Below are positions 1 through 8,849 of a stretch of DNA of 64,000 nucleotides, piece after piece; within the stretch, counting starts at the first letter, position 1, and every line of letters starts with the position of its first letter. The DNA lies in the NCBI GenBank assembly GCA_001510385.1, contig LFFE01000007.1, positions 62,001-126,000 on the forward strand, in the 5' to 3' direction. The stretch comes from Actinobacteria bacterium casp-actino5. Its GTDB lineage: Bacteria; Actinomycetota; Acidimicrobiia; Acidimicrobiales; Ilumatobacteraceae. The position numbers and the translations under genes are program-made. The notes beneath the pieces are model-generated. The model worked only from the letters and a program-made list of their open reading frames with translations, was not told the DNA's origin and searched no databases.

Positions 1-1
1 C

Positions 2-283
2 GTCGCTCGTGTACTTCCGTACTGGTACGACCGAATCGCCCCGCAACTGCTCGCCGGACAGAATGTTCTTGTGACGGCTCATGGCAACAGCCTCCGAGCT
101 CTGCTCATGCACCTCGAAGAAGTGAGTGCAGACGACATCGCAGAGGTGAATATCCCCACCGGTGTTCCGCGCCGCTATGCCTTCAGCAACGGCCTCAATA
201 TTTCATCTGCTGACTACCTCGGAGACCCGGAAGCAATTGCTGCGGCCATCGAAGGTGTCGCTCACCAAGCAGGAACACACTGA
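2..283 (+). CDS. gpmA: 2,3-bisphosphoglycerate-dependent phosphoglycerate mutase, C-terminal part
   Basis: The frame is open from base 2, so the gene starts before the window. It interconverts 3- and 2-phosphoglycerate in glycolysis and gluconeogenesis in the cytoplasm. The visible part has a [11 protein letters not shown] segment, then [11 protein letters not shown], which holds the second catalytic histidine of the histidine-phosphatase fold. [12 protein letters not shown] follows, the usual substrate-side strand of the dPGM family. The catalytic RHG motif is outside the window. The stop lies 67 bp before the next gene on the same strand. Confidence 0.93.
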   Translation, partial: VARVLPYWYDRIAPQLLAGQNVLVTAHGNSLRALLMHLEEVSADDIAEVNIPTGVPRRYAFSNGLNISSADYLGDPEAIAAAIEGVAHQAGTH

Positions 284-350
284 GAATTCCAAACGGCTGA
301 CGCGAACGACCTGCAGTTCTGCGCGCGAAACGAACTAGCGTAAGGAATGC

Positions 351-2597
351 ATGGCTACGGAGACTGAATCAACAACCAGCAGCGACAAGCGGCTTAAGCC
401 TCATCAACTTTCGCTCGGCCTCGGCATCGGAATGGGTGCCTTCATTCTTCTTTCAGGCGTGTTACCGCAAATCACGCACTGGCATAACGAGAATGAAATT
501 CACCGAACAGTATTTGGCAACATTCCCGGACCAATTCAGATCGCCTTCTACACCTTGATCCCCGTGATGGTCGTCTGGGGCGCGTTCCGCTTCGCCGACC
601 GCATGAAGAACTGGGAGCGAGGAAGTGTCGCAAAGCGTCGCACGACCACAAAGAACGCAAAACGCCGGGCCGCAGACTTCCGCGCCGGCGTGTATATGCG
701 CACGTTGCTTCGTGACTCGGCTGCTGGCCTCATGCACTCGATGATTTACTTCGGCTTCTTGGTGCTCATGGGTGTCACAACAGTGCTCGAAATCGACCAC
801 CAGATGCCCGAAAGCCTGAAATTTCTCCACGGCACAACGTATAAGGCGTATTCCCTCGTCGGTGACCTCGCCGGCACCGTATTCACGCTCGGCGTGATCT
901 GGGCCATTGTCCGTCGATACATCCAGCGGCCCTACCGCATTCGCATCAAGACCAAAGCTGAGCACGGAGTCATCCTTGGCACCTTCCTCGCAATTGGTAT
1001 CACCGGCTTTGTTGCCGAGGGTTTCCGAATTTCAGTTGAAGGCATGCCCGACTACGAGAAGTTCTCATTTGTGGGCTACCCGCTCGCAACTCTGTTCGAC
1101 GGCATGTCGGCGTCAGCAGTGAGCACGTGGCACCAGTGGAGCTGGATTGCACACGTCGTCAGCTTCGTGGTGTTCTTGGCGATTTTGCCCGTCACCATGC
1201 TGCGTCACGTCTTCACCTCACCTCTCAACATGTACCTTCGTGACAAAGATCGCCCGAAGGGCGCAATGAAGCCAATGCCAAACCTGATGGAAACCGAGCT
1301 GGAGAGCTTCGGAGCCTCAGTTGTCGAAGACTTCACCTGGAAGCAACTTCTCGACACCGACGCCTGCACCATGTGCGGACGCTGCACCAGCGTGTGCCCG
1401 GCACATGCGACCGGTAAGCCACTCGACCCTCGTGAAATTGTGTTGAAGACCGGAGAGGTCATGGCGGCCACCGGATCTCCTCAGGTGTCACCTCCGCTCG
1501 GTGTCGACGGAGAGATCAAGATCGGGGCAAACAGCCTGTTCGAGCGGATCACCGCCGAAGAAGTCTGGTCGTGCACCACCTGTAAAGCATGCGATGAGAT
1601 CTGCCCAGTCAATATCGAGATCCTCGACAAAATCCTTGACATGCGCCGCTACCTCTCGTTGATGGAATCAAACTTCCCAGCCGAACTTGGGAACGCCTAC
1701 CGAGCGATGGAAAACCAAGGCAACCCATGGGGAATGAACCAGGGCGAGCGTGGCGATTGGGCAAACGACATCGACGGCGTAGAAATTGTCGACCCCGGTT
1801 CGCCGCTCACCGCTGAGTACCTCTACTGGGTCGGTTGCGCCGGGTCATTCGACGATAAGAACAAAAAGGTCACCCAATCGATGGCCAAGCTGTTGCGCCG
1901 TGCCGGAATCGATGTTGCAATTCTTGGGCCAAGCGAGATGTGCACCGGAGACTCTGCTCGCCGATCAGGCAACGAATATCTCTTCCAGATGCTCGCCATG
2001 CCGAATATCGAGATGCTTGACGGAATGGGCGTGAAGAAGATCATCACTCAATGCCCGCACTGCTTTAACACCCTTCAGAACGAGTACCCGCAACTTGGTG
2101 GCAACTACGAAGTTGTTCACCACACCCAGCTTCTTGAAGAACTCATTGCTGACGGTCGACTCGATGTATCCCAGGCAACGCTCGAGGAGCGCATCACCTA
2201 TCACGACTCGTGTTACCTCGGCCGACACAATGATGTGTACATGGCGCCACGCAAAGTTGTTGGAGCAATTAAGGGCATCGAGATTGTTGAGATGCCACGA
2301 AATGGCACCACGGGAATGTGCTGTGGAGCAGGTGGCGCACGCATGTGGATGGAAGAGTCGATCGGAACGAAGGTCAACGACGAACGTGCTCGCGAAGCGC
2401 TCTCAACTGGGGCGACGCGTATCGCAACGGCATGCCCGTTCTGCTACATCATGCTTGATGATGGGGCAAAGGCAGCTGGAGTAGATGAAGACCAAGTGAA
2501 GGTCGCTGACCTGGCCATCCATTTGCTTGATGCGATTGAAGCTGGAGAATCAAAAATGGATCACCCAGACTCACCGCTCAGCGTGAGTTTTGACTGA
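351..2597 (+). CDS. Membrane-bound (Fe-S)-binding reductase, heterodisulfide reductase-like
   Basis: A 748-residue fusion. The N-terminal half has about six hydrophobic segments (near residues 20-40, 62-82, 125-150, 170-190, 207-225 and 262-285), resembling a nitrate-reductase gamma-type membrane domain. Two 4Fe-4S motifs follow: CTMCGRCTSVCP near residue 340 and CTTCKACDEICPV near 408. The C-terminal half has two cysteine-rich CCG-type domains (one with CPHCFNTL, the second ending in GMCCGAGGARMWMEE), as in HdrD, GlpC and LldE proteins. The layout matches actinobacterial proteins annotated as iron-sulfur binding reductases. It probably passes electrons between a cytoplasmic donor and the quinone pool, but donor and acceptor are unknown. 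An AAGGA ribosome site precedes the ATG. Confidence 0.88.
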   Translation: MATETESTTSSDKRLKPHQLSLGLGIGMGAFILLSGVLPQITHWHNENEIHRTVFGNIPGPIQIAFYTLIPVMVVWGAFRFADRMKNWERGSVAKRRTTTKNAKRRAADFRAGVYMRTLLRDSAAGLMHSMIYFGFLVLMGVTTVLEIDHQMPESLKFLHGTTYKAYSLVGDLAGTVFTLGVIWAIVRRYIQRPYRIRIKTKAEHGVILGTFLAIGITGFVAEGFRISVEGMPDYEKFSFVGYPLATLFDGMSASAVSTWHQWSWIAHVVSFVVFLAILPVTMLRHVFTSPLNMYLRDKDRPKGAMKPMPNLMETELESFGASVVEDFTWKQLLDTDACTMCGRCTSVCPAHATGKPLDPREIVLKTGEVMAATGSPQVSPPLGVDGEIKIGANSLFERITAEEVWSCTTCKACDEICPVNIEILDKILDMRRYLSLMESNFPAELGNAYRAMENQGNPWGMNQGERGDWANDIDGVEIVDPGSPLTAEYLYWVGCAGSFDDKNKKVTQSMAKLLRRAGIDVAILGPSEMCTGDSARRSGNEYLFQMLAMPNIEMLDGMGVKKIITQCPHCFNTLQNEYPQLGGNYEVVHHTQLLEELIADGRLDVSQATLEERITYHDSCYLGRHNDVYMAPRKVVGAIKGIEIVEMPRNGTTGMCCGAGGARMWMEESIGTKVNDERAREALSTGATRIATACPFCYIMLDDGAKAAGVDEDQVKVADLAIHLLDAIEAGESKMDHPDSPLSVSFD

Positions 2598-2605
2598 GCG
2601 AAAGT

Positions 2606-3568
2606 TCACGCCAAACGCGACTTGATCGATTCGATCCAGTCGTCGGCATTCCTCCATCGTTCGTCTACGTCTGCTCGGACCTCGCTCGCCGCTCCATCGG
2701 CTCGCGGCCATGAGCCAAACCACTTGACGAGTCCTTGTTTTGCATGAAGGGCTCGCATGGTGTCAGCCATGAGATCGTCGCCCACATGACCCTCAGCGAG
2801 GATGATGAAGCAATACTCCCCAAGCCCACCTTGACGAATCGGGCGAGAGATGAGGTTCGACAAGTTGATACGGCGAGCCGCAAATTCTTGAAGAATTGAA
2901 ATCAGGCTGCCCGGTTCGTCTGCACGTTGGAACACAACAAGACCGGTTCGGTCGTGCCCGGTCGGTAATGACGCACCGTCTCGACGAACCACAACGAATC
3001 GGGTTTGGTTTCCTGCCTCATCTTCGATGTCCTCAGCAAGCACCTCGAGCCCGTAGAGATCCGCAGCGACGCGGGGCGAAATTGCGGCGAGACCGGTGGC
3101 AGTACCCTCAGATACTGATTTCGCTGCTCCCGCGGTCGACGTTGCCGCCAGCAGATTTGCCGTTGGGAGTTGCTCGCGCAAGAACTTATGGCATTGAGCG
3201 GTAGCGACAGGGATTGACATCACATCGGTGATGTCTGAAAGCAATGTTCCCGCCGGCGCAGCAAGACAAAGGTGGATATCGAGCACAGCTTCGCGGGTGA
3301 CAATCAGGTCGTGGTCGAAGGCCAACGCGTCGAGAGTGAAGTTGACCATTCCTTCAATTGAGTTCTCAATTGGGACAAATCCACAGTCCACCTCACCAGA
3401 GCTGACCGCATCAAGCACGTCAGGGACGGTACGCATCGGAACAAGGTCACCTGCTGCGAGATCACTCTGGGTTCTCAGAGCTTGCTCGGTGAAGGTCCCG
3501 AATGGGCCGAAAAACGCGACGCGCGGAGAAGAACCGTCGTTGCCTGCAGAACCATTCGTTGAAGTCAC
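2606..3568 (-). CDS. pheA: Prephenate dehydratase
   Basis: Converts prephenate to phenylpyruvate in phenylalanine synthesis. The catalytic domain starts at VAFFGPFGTFTEQAL and has the FVPIENS and NQTRFVVV motifs (TRF is the catalytic signature). The C-terminal ACT domain has GSLISILQEFAARRINLSNL, where phenylalanine feedback normally acts. The usual ESRP motif reads ISRP here. I start at the GTG at 3568 (320 aa) rather than further upstream: the extra residues do not look like pheA, they run into the divergent larB, and a TAGCCT hexamer ends 7 bp before this GTG. The gene ends 8 bp from the convergent Fe-S reductase gene. Confidence 0.93.
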   Translation of the reverse strand: MTSTNGSAGNDGSSPRVAFFGPFGTFTEQALRTQSDLAAGDLVPMRTVPDVLDAVSSGEVDCGFVPIENSIEGMVNFTLDALAFDHDLIVTREAVLDIHLCLAAPAGTLLSDITDVMSIPVATAQCHKFLREQLPTANLLAATSTAGAAKSVSEGTATGLAAISPRVAADLYGLEVLAEDIEDEAGNQTRFVVVRRDGASLPTGHDRTGLVVFQRADEPGSLISILQEFAARRINLSNLISRPIRQGGLGEYCFIILAEGHVGDDLMADTMRALHAKQGLVKWFGSWPRADGAASEVRADVDERWRNADDWIESIKSRLA

Positions 3569-3575
3569 GTCCGCA

Positions 3576-3581
3576 AGGCTA
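3576..3581 (-). promoter_or_regulatory. -10-like element of pheA (TAGCCT, 7 bp to GTG)
   Basis: TAGCCT on the minus strand ends 7 bp before the GTG at 3568, the spacing of a leaderless transcript. The same hexamer and spacing precede nadE. Confidence 0.55.
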
Positions 3582-3610
3582 CGGGGATTCAGCCCCAGAC
3601 ATGGCACGAT

Positions 3611-4378
3611 ATGTCGATGGACGAAGCAGCTCTCACACACCTGATCGCTGCAATCGCTGATGGCTCGGTCACTCCCGACGCCGCAGTCGACCAACTTCGG
3701 CGCCTTCCATTTGTTGACACGGGTGACGCTCTAGTCGACCATCACCGTTCTCTTCGCCAGGGAATGCCTGAGGTCATTTATGGTCCCGGCAAGTCTCCAG
3801 AACAATGTGTTGCGATCATTCAAGAGATGTTGGGCCATTCCGACGAGCCGGTACTCATCACGCGGACATCTGCTGAGCAGTTGGTAGCCCTTGAATCGAT
3901 CATCGCCGATGAGCATTCTGTTCGCTCGGGAGGATGTGTCCTGTTTCGGCCGCCTGAATTCGTTGATCCTCAACCAAATGTTCTTGTCATCACAGCGGGA
4001 ACCTCCGATATTCCCGTTGCCGATGAAGCCATCATCACGCTTGCAGCCTCCGGTATTGATGCAACACGCCTTCACGATGTTGGTGTTGCCGGATTACATC
4101 GACTTCTCGCCCACCTTGACCAGGTGACTTCAGCCGACGCGATCATCGTCATTGCGGGAATGGAAGGGGCGCTTGCAAGCGTCATCGGAGGTCTTACCTC
4201 CTGCCCGATCATCGCTGTACCAACATCGGTCGGCTACGGCTCAGGTCTCGAGGGTGTCACCGCACTACTGGCCATGCATGCAAGTTGCGCATCGGGAATC
4301 TCGGTCGTCGGGATTGACAACGGCTTCGGGGCAGCGGTTGCCCTGTCGCGAATGCTGAAGCGGATAGTGACGAAATGA
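3611..4378 (+). CDS. larB: Nickel pincer cofactor biosynthesis protein LarB
   Basis: LarB carboxylates and hydrolyses nicotinic acid adenine dinucleotide, the first step toward the nickel-pincer nucleotide cofactor of lactate racemase and other LarA-family enzymes. The 255-residue protein has the N-terminal helical region and a C-terminal domain related to the AIR carboxylase PurE, with VITAGTSDIPVADEA, VIAGMEGALASVIGGL and AVPTSVGYGSG segments. The ATG at 3617 is an alternative start two codons downstream. The stop overlaps the larC start by four bases (ATGA), so the two are probably translationally coupled. No larA or larE is in the window. Confidence 0.92.
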   Translation: MSMDEAALTHLIAAIADGSVTPDAAVDQLRRLPFVDTGDALVDHHRSLRQGMPEVIYGPGKSPEQCVAIIQEMLGHSDEPVLITRTSAEQLVALESIIADEHSVRSGGCVLFRPPEFVDPQPNVLVITAGTSDIPVADEAIITLAASGIDATRLHDVGVAGLHRLLAHLDQVTSADAIIVIAGMEGALASVIGGLTSCPIIAVPTSVGYGSGLEGVTALLAMHASCASGISVVGIDNGFGAAVALSRMLKRIVTK

Positions 4379-5553
4379 CGACTGCTGCTTGGTTCCAATG
4401 TTCCGCTGGAGTCGCCGGCGATATGACAACGGCGGCGCTTGTTGATGCAGGTGCCGATCAGTTCTCAATTATCGAGGCTGTGCACTCGCTGGATATTGAT
4501 GGTTGGGCAATCACCTTTGAGGCAGTGCAGCGGTGTGGAGTGCGCGCAACCTGGGCGAACGTTGTGGTTCACGATCACGATGGGCCACATTCGCACCGGC
4601 CAGCTCGCCAGGTGCTCGACCTCATTGGGTCATCAGAGCTCTCTCTCATCACCCGCAATCGAGCGTTGGAGGTCTACCAAACCTTGGCTGACATCGAGGG
4701 GGAGATCCATGGCGTTCATCCCGACGATGTGGAGCTACACGAAGTTGGGGCAGTAGATTCGATCATTGATGTTGTTGCGGCATGTGCTGCTCTTGAAACC
4801 CTGGACATCGACCACATCTCGCACTCACCAATCGGGATTGGGCATGGAACCGTGTCAACCGCACATGGCCAGTTTCCGAACCCTGTGCCGGCGGTCAGCC
4901 GCCTTCTCGCGTTGAATAATGCAGCGACTTTCGGAGTCGACACGACGATGGAAATCGCGACTCCAACCGGTGTTGCACTGATGACAGTTCTCTCTGCGAG
5001 CCCATCAGGTACCCCGATGCCGCCCGTCCAGACGACAGCGATTGGATTCGGAGCCGGCACGGCAGATGTTCCGAGTCGCCCCAATGTGGTGCAAGTCATT
5101 GTTGGTGATCTCGCTGCTCAGCCAGTGGGGAGCGGTCAGGCAGCTGTTGAACTTGCGGTCAACGTCGATGATGCCACAGGCGAAGTACTCGCAGACGCCA
5201 TCGAACAACTGCTCGCCGCCGGAGCATTCGACGCCTGGATCACTCCGATCGTGATGAAAAAGGGACGGCCTGCATTCACCGTTCACGCGCTATGTGACCC
5301 TGCTCGGCTTGAACTACTTCGAGCAACCATGATTTCTCACACCGGCTCGCTCGGCATCCGAGCGACGCACGTCGATCGATGGCCGCAACAGCGCTCCGAA
5401 CAAATTGTCGTCGTCGAGGGTCACGAGATTCGTGTGAAAGTTGCTGATCATCGCGTCAAAGTGGAATTCGATGACGCGAAAGCAGTCGCTGCTGCGTTGG
5501 GCCGTCCAGTTCGACAGGTCATTGCGTTAGCCGAGCATCTGGCTAACAACTAG
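4375..5553 (+). CDS. larC: Nickel insertion protein LarC (pyridinium bisthiocarboxylate nickel insertase)
   Basis: LarC inserts nickel into the pyridinium-3,5-bisthiocarboxylate mononucleotide to finish the nickel-pincer cofactor. The 392-residue protein begins with a FQCSAGVAGDMTTAALVDAG segment typical of DUF111/LarC and carries HEVGAVDSIIDVVAACAALE. The C-terminal part has AVNVDDATGEVLADAIEQLL and MKKGRPAFTVHALC. In Lactobacillus plantarum larC is read through a programmed frameshift; here it is one uninterrupted frame. It is coupled to larB by ATGA and its TAG stop interlocks with the TAG stop of the convergent gene within one CTAG. Confidence 0.92.
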   Translation: MTTAAWFQCSAGVAGDMTTAALVDAGADQFSIIEAVHSLDIDGWAITFEAVQRCGVRATWANVVVHDHDGPHSHRPARQVLDLIGSSELSLITRNRALEVYQTLADIEGEIHGVHPDDVELHEVGAVDSIIDVVAACAALETLDIDHISHSPIGIGHGTVSTAHGQFPNPVPAVSRLLALNNAATFGVDTTMEIATPTGVALMTVLSASPSGTPMPPVQTTAIGFGAGTADVPSRPNVVQVIVGDLAAQPVGSGQAAVELAVNVDDATGEVLADAIEQLLAAGAFDAWITPIVMKKGRPAFTVHALCDPARLELLRATMISHTGSLGIRATHVDRWPQQRSEQIVVVEGHEIRVKVADHRVKVEFDDAKAVAAALGRPVRQVIALAEHLANN

Positions 5554-7259
5554 TTGGAGCGATCGTGAAGAAGTTCTTGGCGAAGACGTTGCAACGTTGG
5601 CGACGGCATGCCTCCTAACCACTCATCGGACAGCACTCGCTCATATGAGTCCCATTCCTGACGAAGCCCAGCAACATCTCCCTGGCCCCCTCGGGCTTTC
5701 ATGCGCAATGCAATGAGGTCTTCATCACCCGGGAGCACTCGCAAACCTTGTCCCGTAGCCCAGATCACCCCCGGGGTATCAGAGACGTCAAGGTATGCAC
5801 GAGCAAGGGTTGTGGCAGCGGAAATGGAAAGAATCACCAGTTCGGACGTCAGCCCCTCAGGATCGGGCCACCGATACGGTTCTCCTTGAAATGGGAGACC
5901 CCGCAGTAACGAGACCGGCCAACGCAAGTAGCCGATCACCTCTTCAGGCAACATCCCCTGAGATCGTTGCAGCGCACGCTGCAGGAGTCCAGCATCACTG
6001 ACGATCCGCTTGTCAACGACAAGATCATCTCCGGAGTCTCGCTGAATCCAGTCGCATGGGAGTTCTTCGTGAAATACACGATTGAGCGATCGACGAACAT
6101 CTGAAACGACATTGGCAAATGTCGTGGGTCGGACGGCAACATCCCACATTGCTGCCTTTGCCCTTGATCGGGTTGGGTGTTCATCGTGAGTGATGACCCA
6201 TGCAAGGAGTTCCTGCGAGCGACCACGATCAAAGGTCACCATGTCACCGCTTGCAGTCTCTATCGAGACCTCACCGAGAACCCTCACCATAAATTCGTAA
6301 TCGCCGTTCGAGTCGGGGCAGGTATCAGTCGATCGATCGATATCCATCACCGCAACACCGCGGAGATGTCGAGCTCCAGCTGGTTCCCCGATCAACCTGC
6401 CCACATGCTGTTGCCGATGGTGTACCTGCCATTGCATGCCACGCGGTGACCAAGTCACCGTCTCGCTTCCAATCGTGACGTCAATAATGAGCCCCGTAAG
6501 GTCCTCAGCGTTTTCCGAAGCAATCTGCAGTCCAGCGATGACTAAGGCGTCATCATCACAAGTCTGATTCCATGGCGACTGCTTCCATTGCTCAAGTAGA
6601 CGGTCAACCTCACTCGATGCGCCTACCCCAGCAAACACAATGCCACCCACATCGGTAACATCAATTAAGTACTCGCGGCCATGTGAATCTGACCCCAAAT
6701 TGAGCAATGTCGGAAATGGAAACGTTCCGTGATGGAATCCGGATACTTCATCGAGATACCACGTTCTGGCAGAGGTCACCGTCCAGCCGTGCGGAGCTTC
6801 GCAGACGGGTTCGCCATGCCACTCAATGCCACACCGACCGGAAGATTCACTCACGATCACAAGATGTTCGAAGACGTGCTCGATGGGGAAGGTTGCGATC
6901 GCTCTCGCCACAAGGTCGACACGAGTTCCCTCATCAACTTCAGCACACCGGATGAGAAAACGTTGAGCAACAGCATCGGCCTGATCATCACGAGGCCAAG
7001 CCACTCGAGCGACACGCATGACCACCACCCAGCCAAGACCGATGCTCAAACCAAGCAAACTCAGCTCAGTCGCAAGGCGGACCAATCTATGGGTACCGCC
7101 AACGTCATCATCTGTGAGAACACCCCATAACCAACCCCGCAGGGTGGGGCGGTCTGGCTCGATCCAAAGCCGGACGAACGCAATCACGCTGGCTCCACAA
7201 AGAACGATCAATCTGTATTCGGCGGCCGTTAACCGCTGATGATGTAGCGACATTCTCAT
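5550..7259 (-). CDS. Membrane-tethered BTAD-domain transcriptional regulator
   Basis: A 569-residue protein with two hydrophobic helices near residues 15-32 and 62-85, then a long cytoplasmic part. Residues about 325-415 look like an OmpR/PhoB-type winged helix (FMVRVLGEVSIETASGD, then RSRAKAAMWDVA and FANVVSDVRRSLN). The last 150 residues look like a bacterial transcriptional activator (BTAD) domain built of TPR-like helices (ATTLARAYLDVSDTPGVIWA, GDEDLIALRMKARGG, WDSYERVL). SARP-family regulators have the same wHTH-BTAD order, normally without membrane helices. The middle region (about 100-320) resembles the uncharacterised linker of other actinobacterial membrane BTAD proteins. The ligand and target are unknown. 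An in-frame ATG two codons downstream is an alternative start. Confidence 0.78.
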   Translation of the reverse strand: MRMSLHHQRLTAAEYRLIVLCGASVIAFVRLWIEPDRPTLRGWLWGVLTDDDVGGTHRLVRLATELSLLGLSIGLGWVVVMRVARVAWPRDDQADAVAQRFLIRCAEVDEGTRVDLVARAIATFPIEHVFEHLVIVSESSGRCGIEWHGEPVCEAPHGWTVTSARTWYLDEVSGFHHGTFPFPTLLNLGSDSHGREYLIDVTDVGGIVFAGVGASSEVDRLLEQWKQSPWNQTCDDDALVIAGLQIASENAEDLTGLIIDVTIGSETVTWSPRGMQWQVHHRQQHVGRLIGEPAGARHLRGVAVMDIDRSTDTCPDSNGDYEFMVRVLGEVSIETASGDMVTFDRGRSQELLAWVITHDEHPTRSRAKAAMWDVAVRPTTFANVVSDVRRSLNRVFHEELPCDWIQRDSGDDLVVDKRIVSDAGLLQRALQRSQGMLPEEVIGYLRWPVSLLRGLPFQGEPYRWPDPEGLTSELVILSISAATTLARAYLDVSDTPGVIWATGQGLRVLPGDEDLIALRMKARGGQGDVAGLRQEWDSYERVLSDEWLGGMPSPTLQRLRQELLHDRSN

Positions 7260-7359
7260 GCAAACCCCTGACCGTTGCCTCCAGAAGGTAAATCACATCC
7301 CAAGGCTGATGTCGGCGAATTTTTAGAGAGGCGTGGAATATGGCCTTAACGGAACTGAA

Positions 7360-8268
7360 TCACATGACGCCGAGCGTCCAACCCTCTTCTCGCAGGACTG
7401 AGCGTCGTTCCGCTTCAGACACACTCGGGCTCGCCCAGTGCCGAAGTGAGAAGTCAGCGTCAGCACGTGCCAGGTTCTCAACAACCGTGATCACTTGCGC
7501 CGCGTCGAGAATGTCGTGTCGATCACGGTCAATGTCAAACATGCTTGGCCAAACCTCGGCAATAACGATGTCACCGGCACCTCCCTCAAGCGAGCGCTCG
7601 CCAAGCCCGGTCTCAAATGGCCAGACCTTCAATCGGTCGCCAATCTGGCCAAGGGCACGCAGTCGTTCAATCCATGCCATGCCGATCAACATCTGGCTGC
7701 CAACACTGCCTGGATATGCAAGTTGCCACGAACTAAACGGCCGATGTCCTTCCACACGAATTCGGTGCTCCGTGATGCGAAATTCCTCAAAGGGCGCGTA
7801 CGTATCGGGGCGATACCGAGAAACTCCTTGATGCGAATTTGATCCGGGATGCCCCCAGAACGGTCGCACCTTCACGGTGCTCTCGCACCGGTCATTCATC
7901 TCAGAGGCAACTTCGAACCGATTGTTTTGATTATCAGCTGCATCGGTTACTCGCGCACCGACCCAGGACCATACGTCGCGCCAACTGCTCCCTGATTCAC
8001 CAACGAGTGCATCTGCAAAACCGGTGGGATAACCAAAGGAAAAATCGCAGCCCACCAACACCCGCTCACTAAGATCTGACAACAGTTCAACCAGTAATTC
8101 GGTAGCGCAGTGACGGGTTCGTGGATTATGAACTTCTTCGATTTGTCCATCGCAGTCGGCAACCGCCATCCAGATCGAATCTTTTCCCCGCTTCGGAGAG
8201 GACTGGGCACTCCAATCGATCATCACGTAACGGTCAAAACACCGATGTGATGATCGAGAATGCTTCAC
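7360..8268 (-). CDS. DUF429-like (RNase H-fold) protein of unknown function
   Basis: A 302-residue protein whose N-terminus has a YVMIDWSAQSSPKRGKDSIW segment followed by LVGCDFSFGYP. The spaced acidic residues (IDWS, CDFSFGYP and a later IVIAEVWPSMF) recall the RNase H-like fold of DUF429 proteins and related proteins often labelled as molybdopterin-guanine dinucleotide or CbiG-like. That label has no support here. No transmembrane segment is visible. The start is a GTG at 8268; an ATG inside the MIDWSAQ segment is possible but would cut off the first strand. It is on the same strand as the BTAD gene, separated by about 100 bp that hold nothing I recognise. Confidence 0.6.
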   Translation of the reverse strand: MKHSRSSHRCFDRYVMIDWSAQSSPKRGKDSIWMAVADCDGQIEEVHNPRTRHCATELLVELLSDLSERVLVGCDFSFGYPTGFADALVGESGSSWRDVWSWVGARVTDAADNQNNRFEVASEMNDRCESTVKVRPFWGHPGSNSHQGVSRYRPDTYAPFEEFRITEHRIRVEGHRPFSSWQLAYPGSVGSQMLIGMAWIERLRALGQIGDRLKVWPFETGLGERSLEGGAGDIVIAEVWPSMFDIDRDRHDILDAAQVITVVENLARADADFSLRHWASPSVSEAERRSVLREEGWTLGVM

Positions 8269-8347
8269 GTTTCCAGTCTCTCACGACCACCGGCTACAGG
8301 ATCTGACCAGTGACGAGGTCACGAACTAGGTGTGTCCAATCTGACAC

Positions 8348-8375
8348 TTGAGGACACCGACAGTCTGACTAACAT
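8348..8375 (+). promoter_or_regulatory. Sigma-70-like promoter of the cyclic-nucleotide-binding gene
   Basis: TTGAGG (8348-8353) and TAACAT (8370-8375) are separated by 16 bp. They lie 51 bp before the ATG at 8427, so the transcript should have a leader of about 45 bases. Confidence 0.5.
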
Positions 8376-8386
8376 AAATGCCAACA

Positions 8387-8412
8387 GAAGACCCCGTTCC
8401 GAAGCGGGCTTC
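8387..8412 (+). promoter_or_regulatory. Hairpin in the 5' leader of the cyclic-nucleotide-binding gene
   Basis: GAAG at 8387-8390 can pair with CTTC at 8409-8412, and an inner CCC with GGG, across one bulged A. The ribosome site GGGAG follows directly at 8416-8420. It may stabilise the leader or modulate translation; it lacks the T-run of a terminator. Confidence 0.35.
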
Positions 8413-8426
8413 ACAGGGAGAAAACA

Positions 8427-8846
8427 ATGGCACACGCATACCACAAGCACCTCGTAGCAATCCCGCTGTTTGCAGACCTCGATGAAGACGAACTCGACGC
8501 AGTTGCAGCAATCACGACTGAACTCAACTTCTCTGCTGGTACCGCTCTCATGAACGAGGGTTCAGGAGCTCACGAAATGGTTGTTGTCGTTGATGGAACA
8601 CTCGAGGTCACCCGCGCCGGAGAACACATTGCCGACATTGGACCTGGTGGATTTGCTGGAGAAATGGCGGTTCTCACCCATGCCCGCCGCGACGCAACTG
8701 TGACCGCGAAGACCGACGTCAAGGCGCTTCACCTAGATGGTCGTGCATTTGGTGATCTCATCGAGCAGGTTCCATCAGTTGCCGCAAAAATGCTGCCAAT
8801 TGTTGCGTCTCGCGTTGTTGAGAACAGCACTCATCACCAGCACTAG
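8427..8846 (+). CDS. Single-domain cyclic nucleotide-binding protein
   Basis: A 139-residue protein that is little more than one cNMP-binding domain. It opens with LVAIPLFADLDEDELDAVAA, the usual start of a Crp-type beta-barrel, and has the phosphate-binding cassette GGFAGEMAVLTHARRDATV with the conserved GE and the arginine before AT. There is no helix-turn-helix or enzyme domain after it, so it cannot act as a Crp-like regulator by itself and probably works on a partner protein. It has a clear leader, an own promoter and a CAGGGAG ribosome site. Binding of cAMP or another ligand is inferred from the cassette only. Confidence 0.85.
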   Translation: MAHAYHKHLVAIPLFADLDEDELDAVAAITTELNFSAGTALMNEGSGAHEMVVVVDGTLEVTRAGEHIADIGPGGFAGEMAVLTHARRDATVTAKTDVKALHLDGRAFGDLIEQVPSVAAKMLPIVASRVVENSTHHQH

Positions 8847-8849
8847 GAA

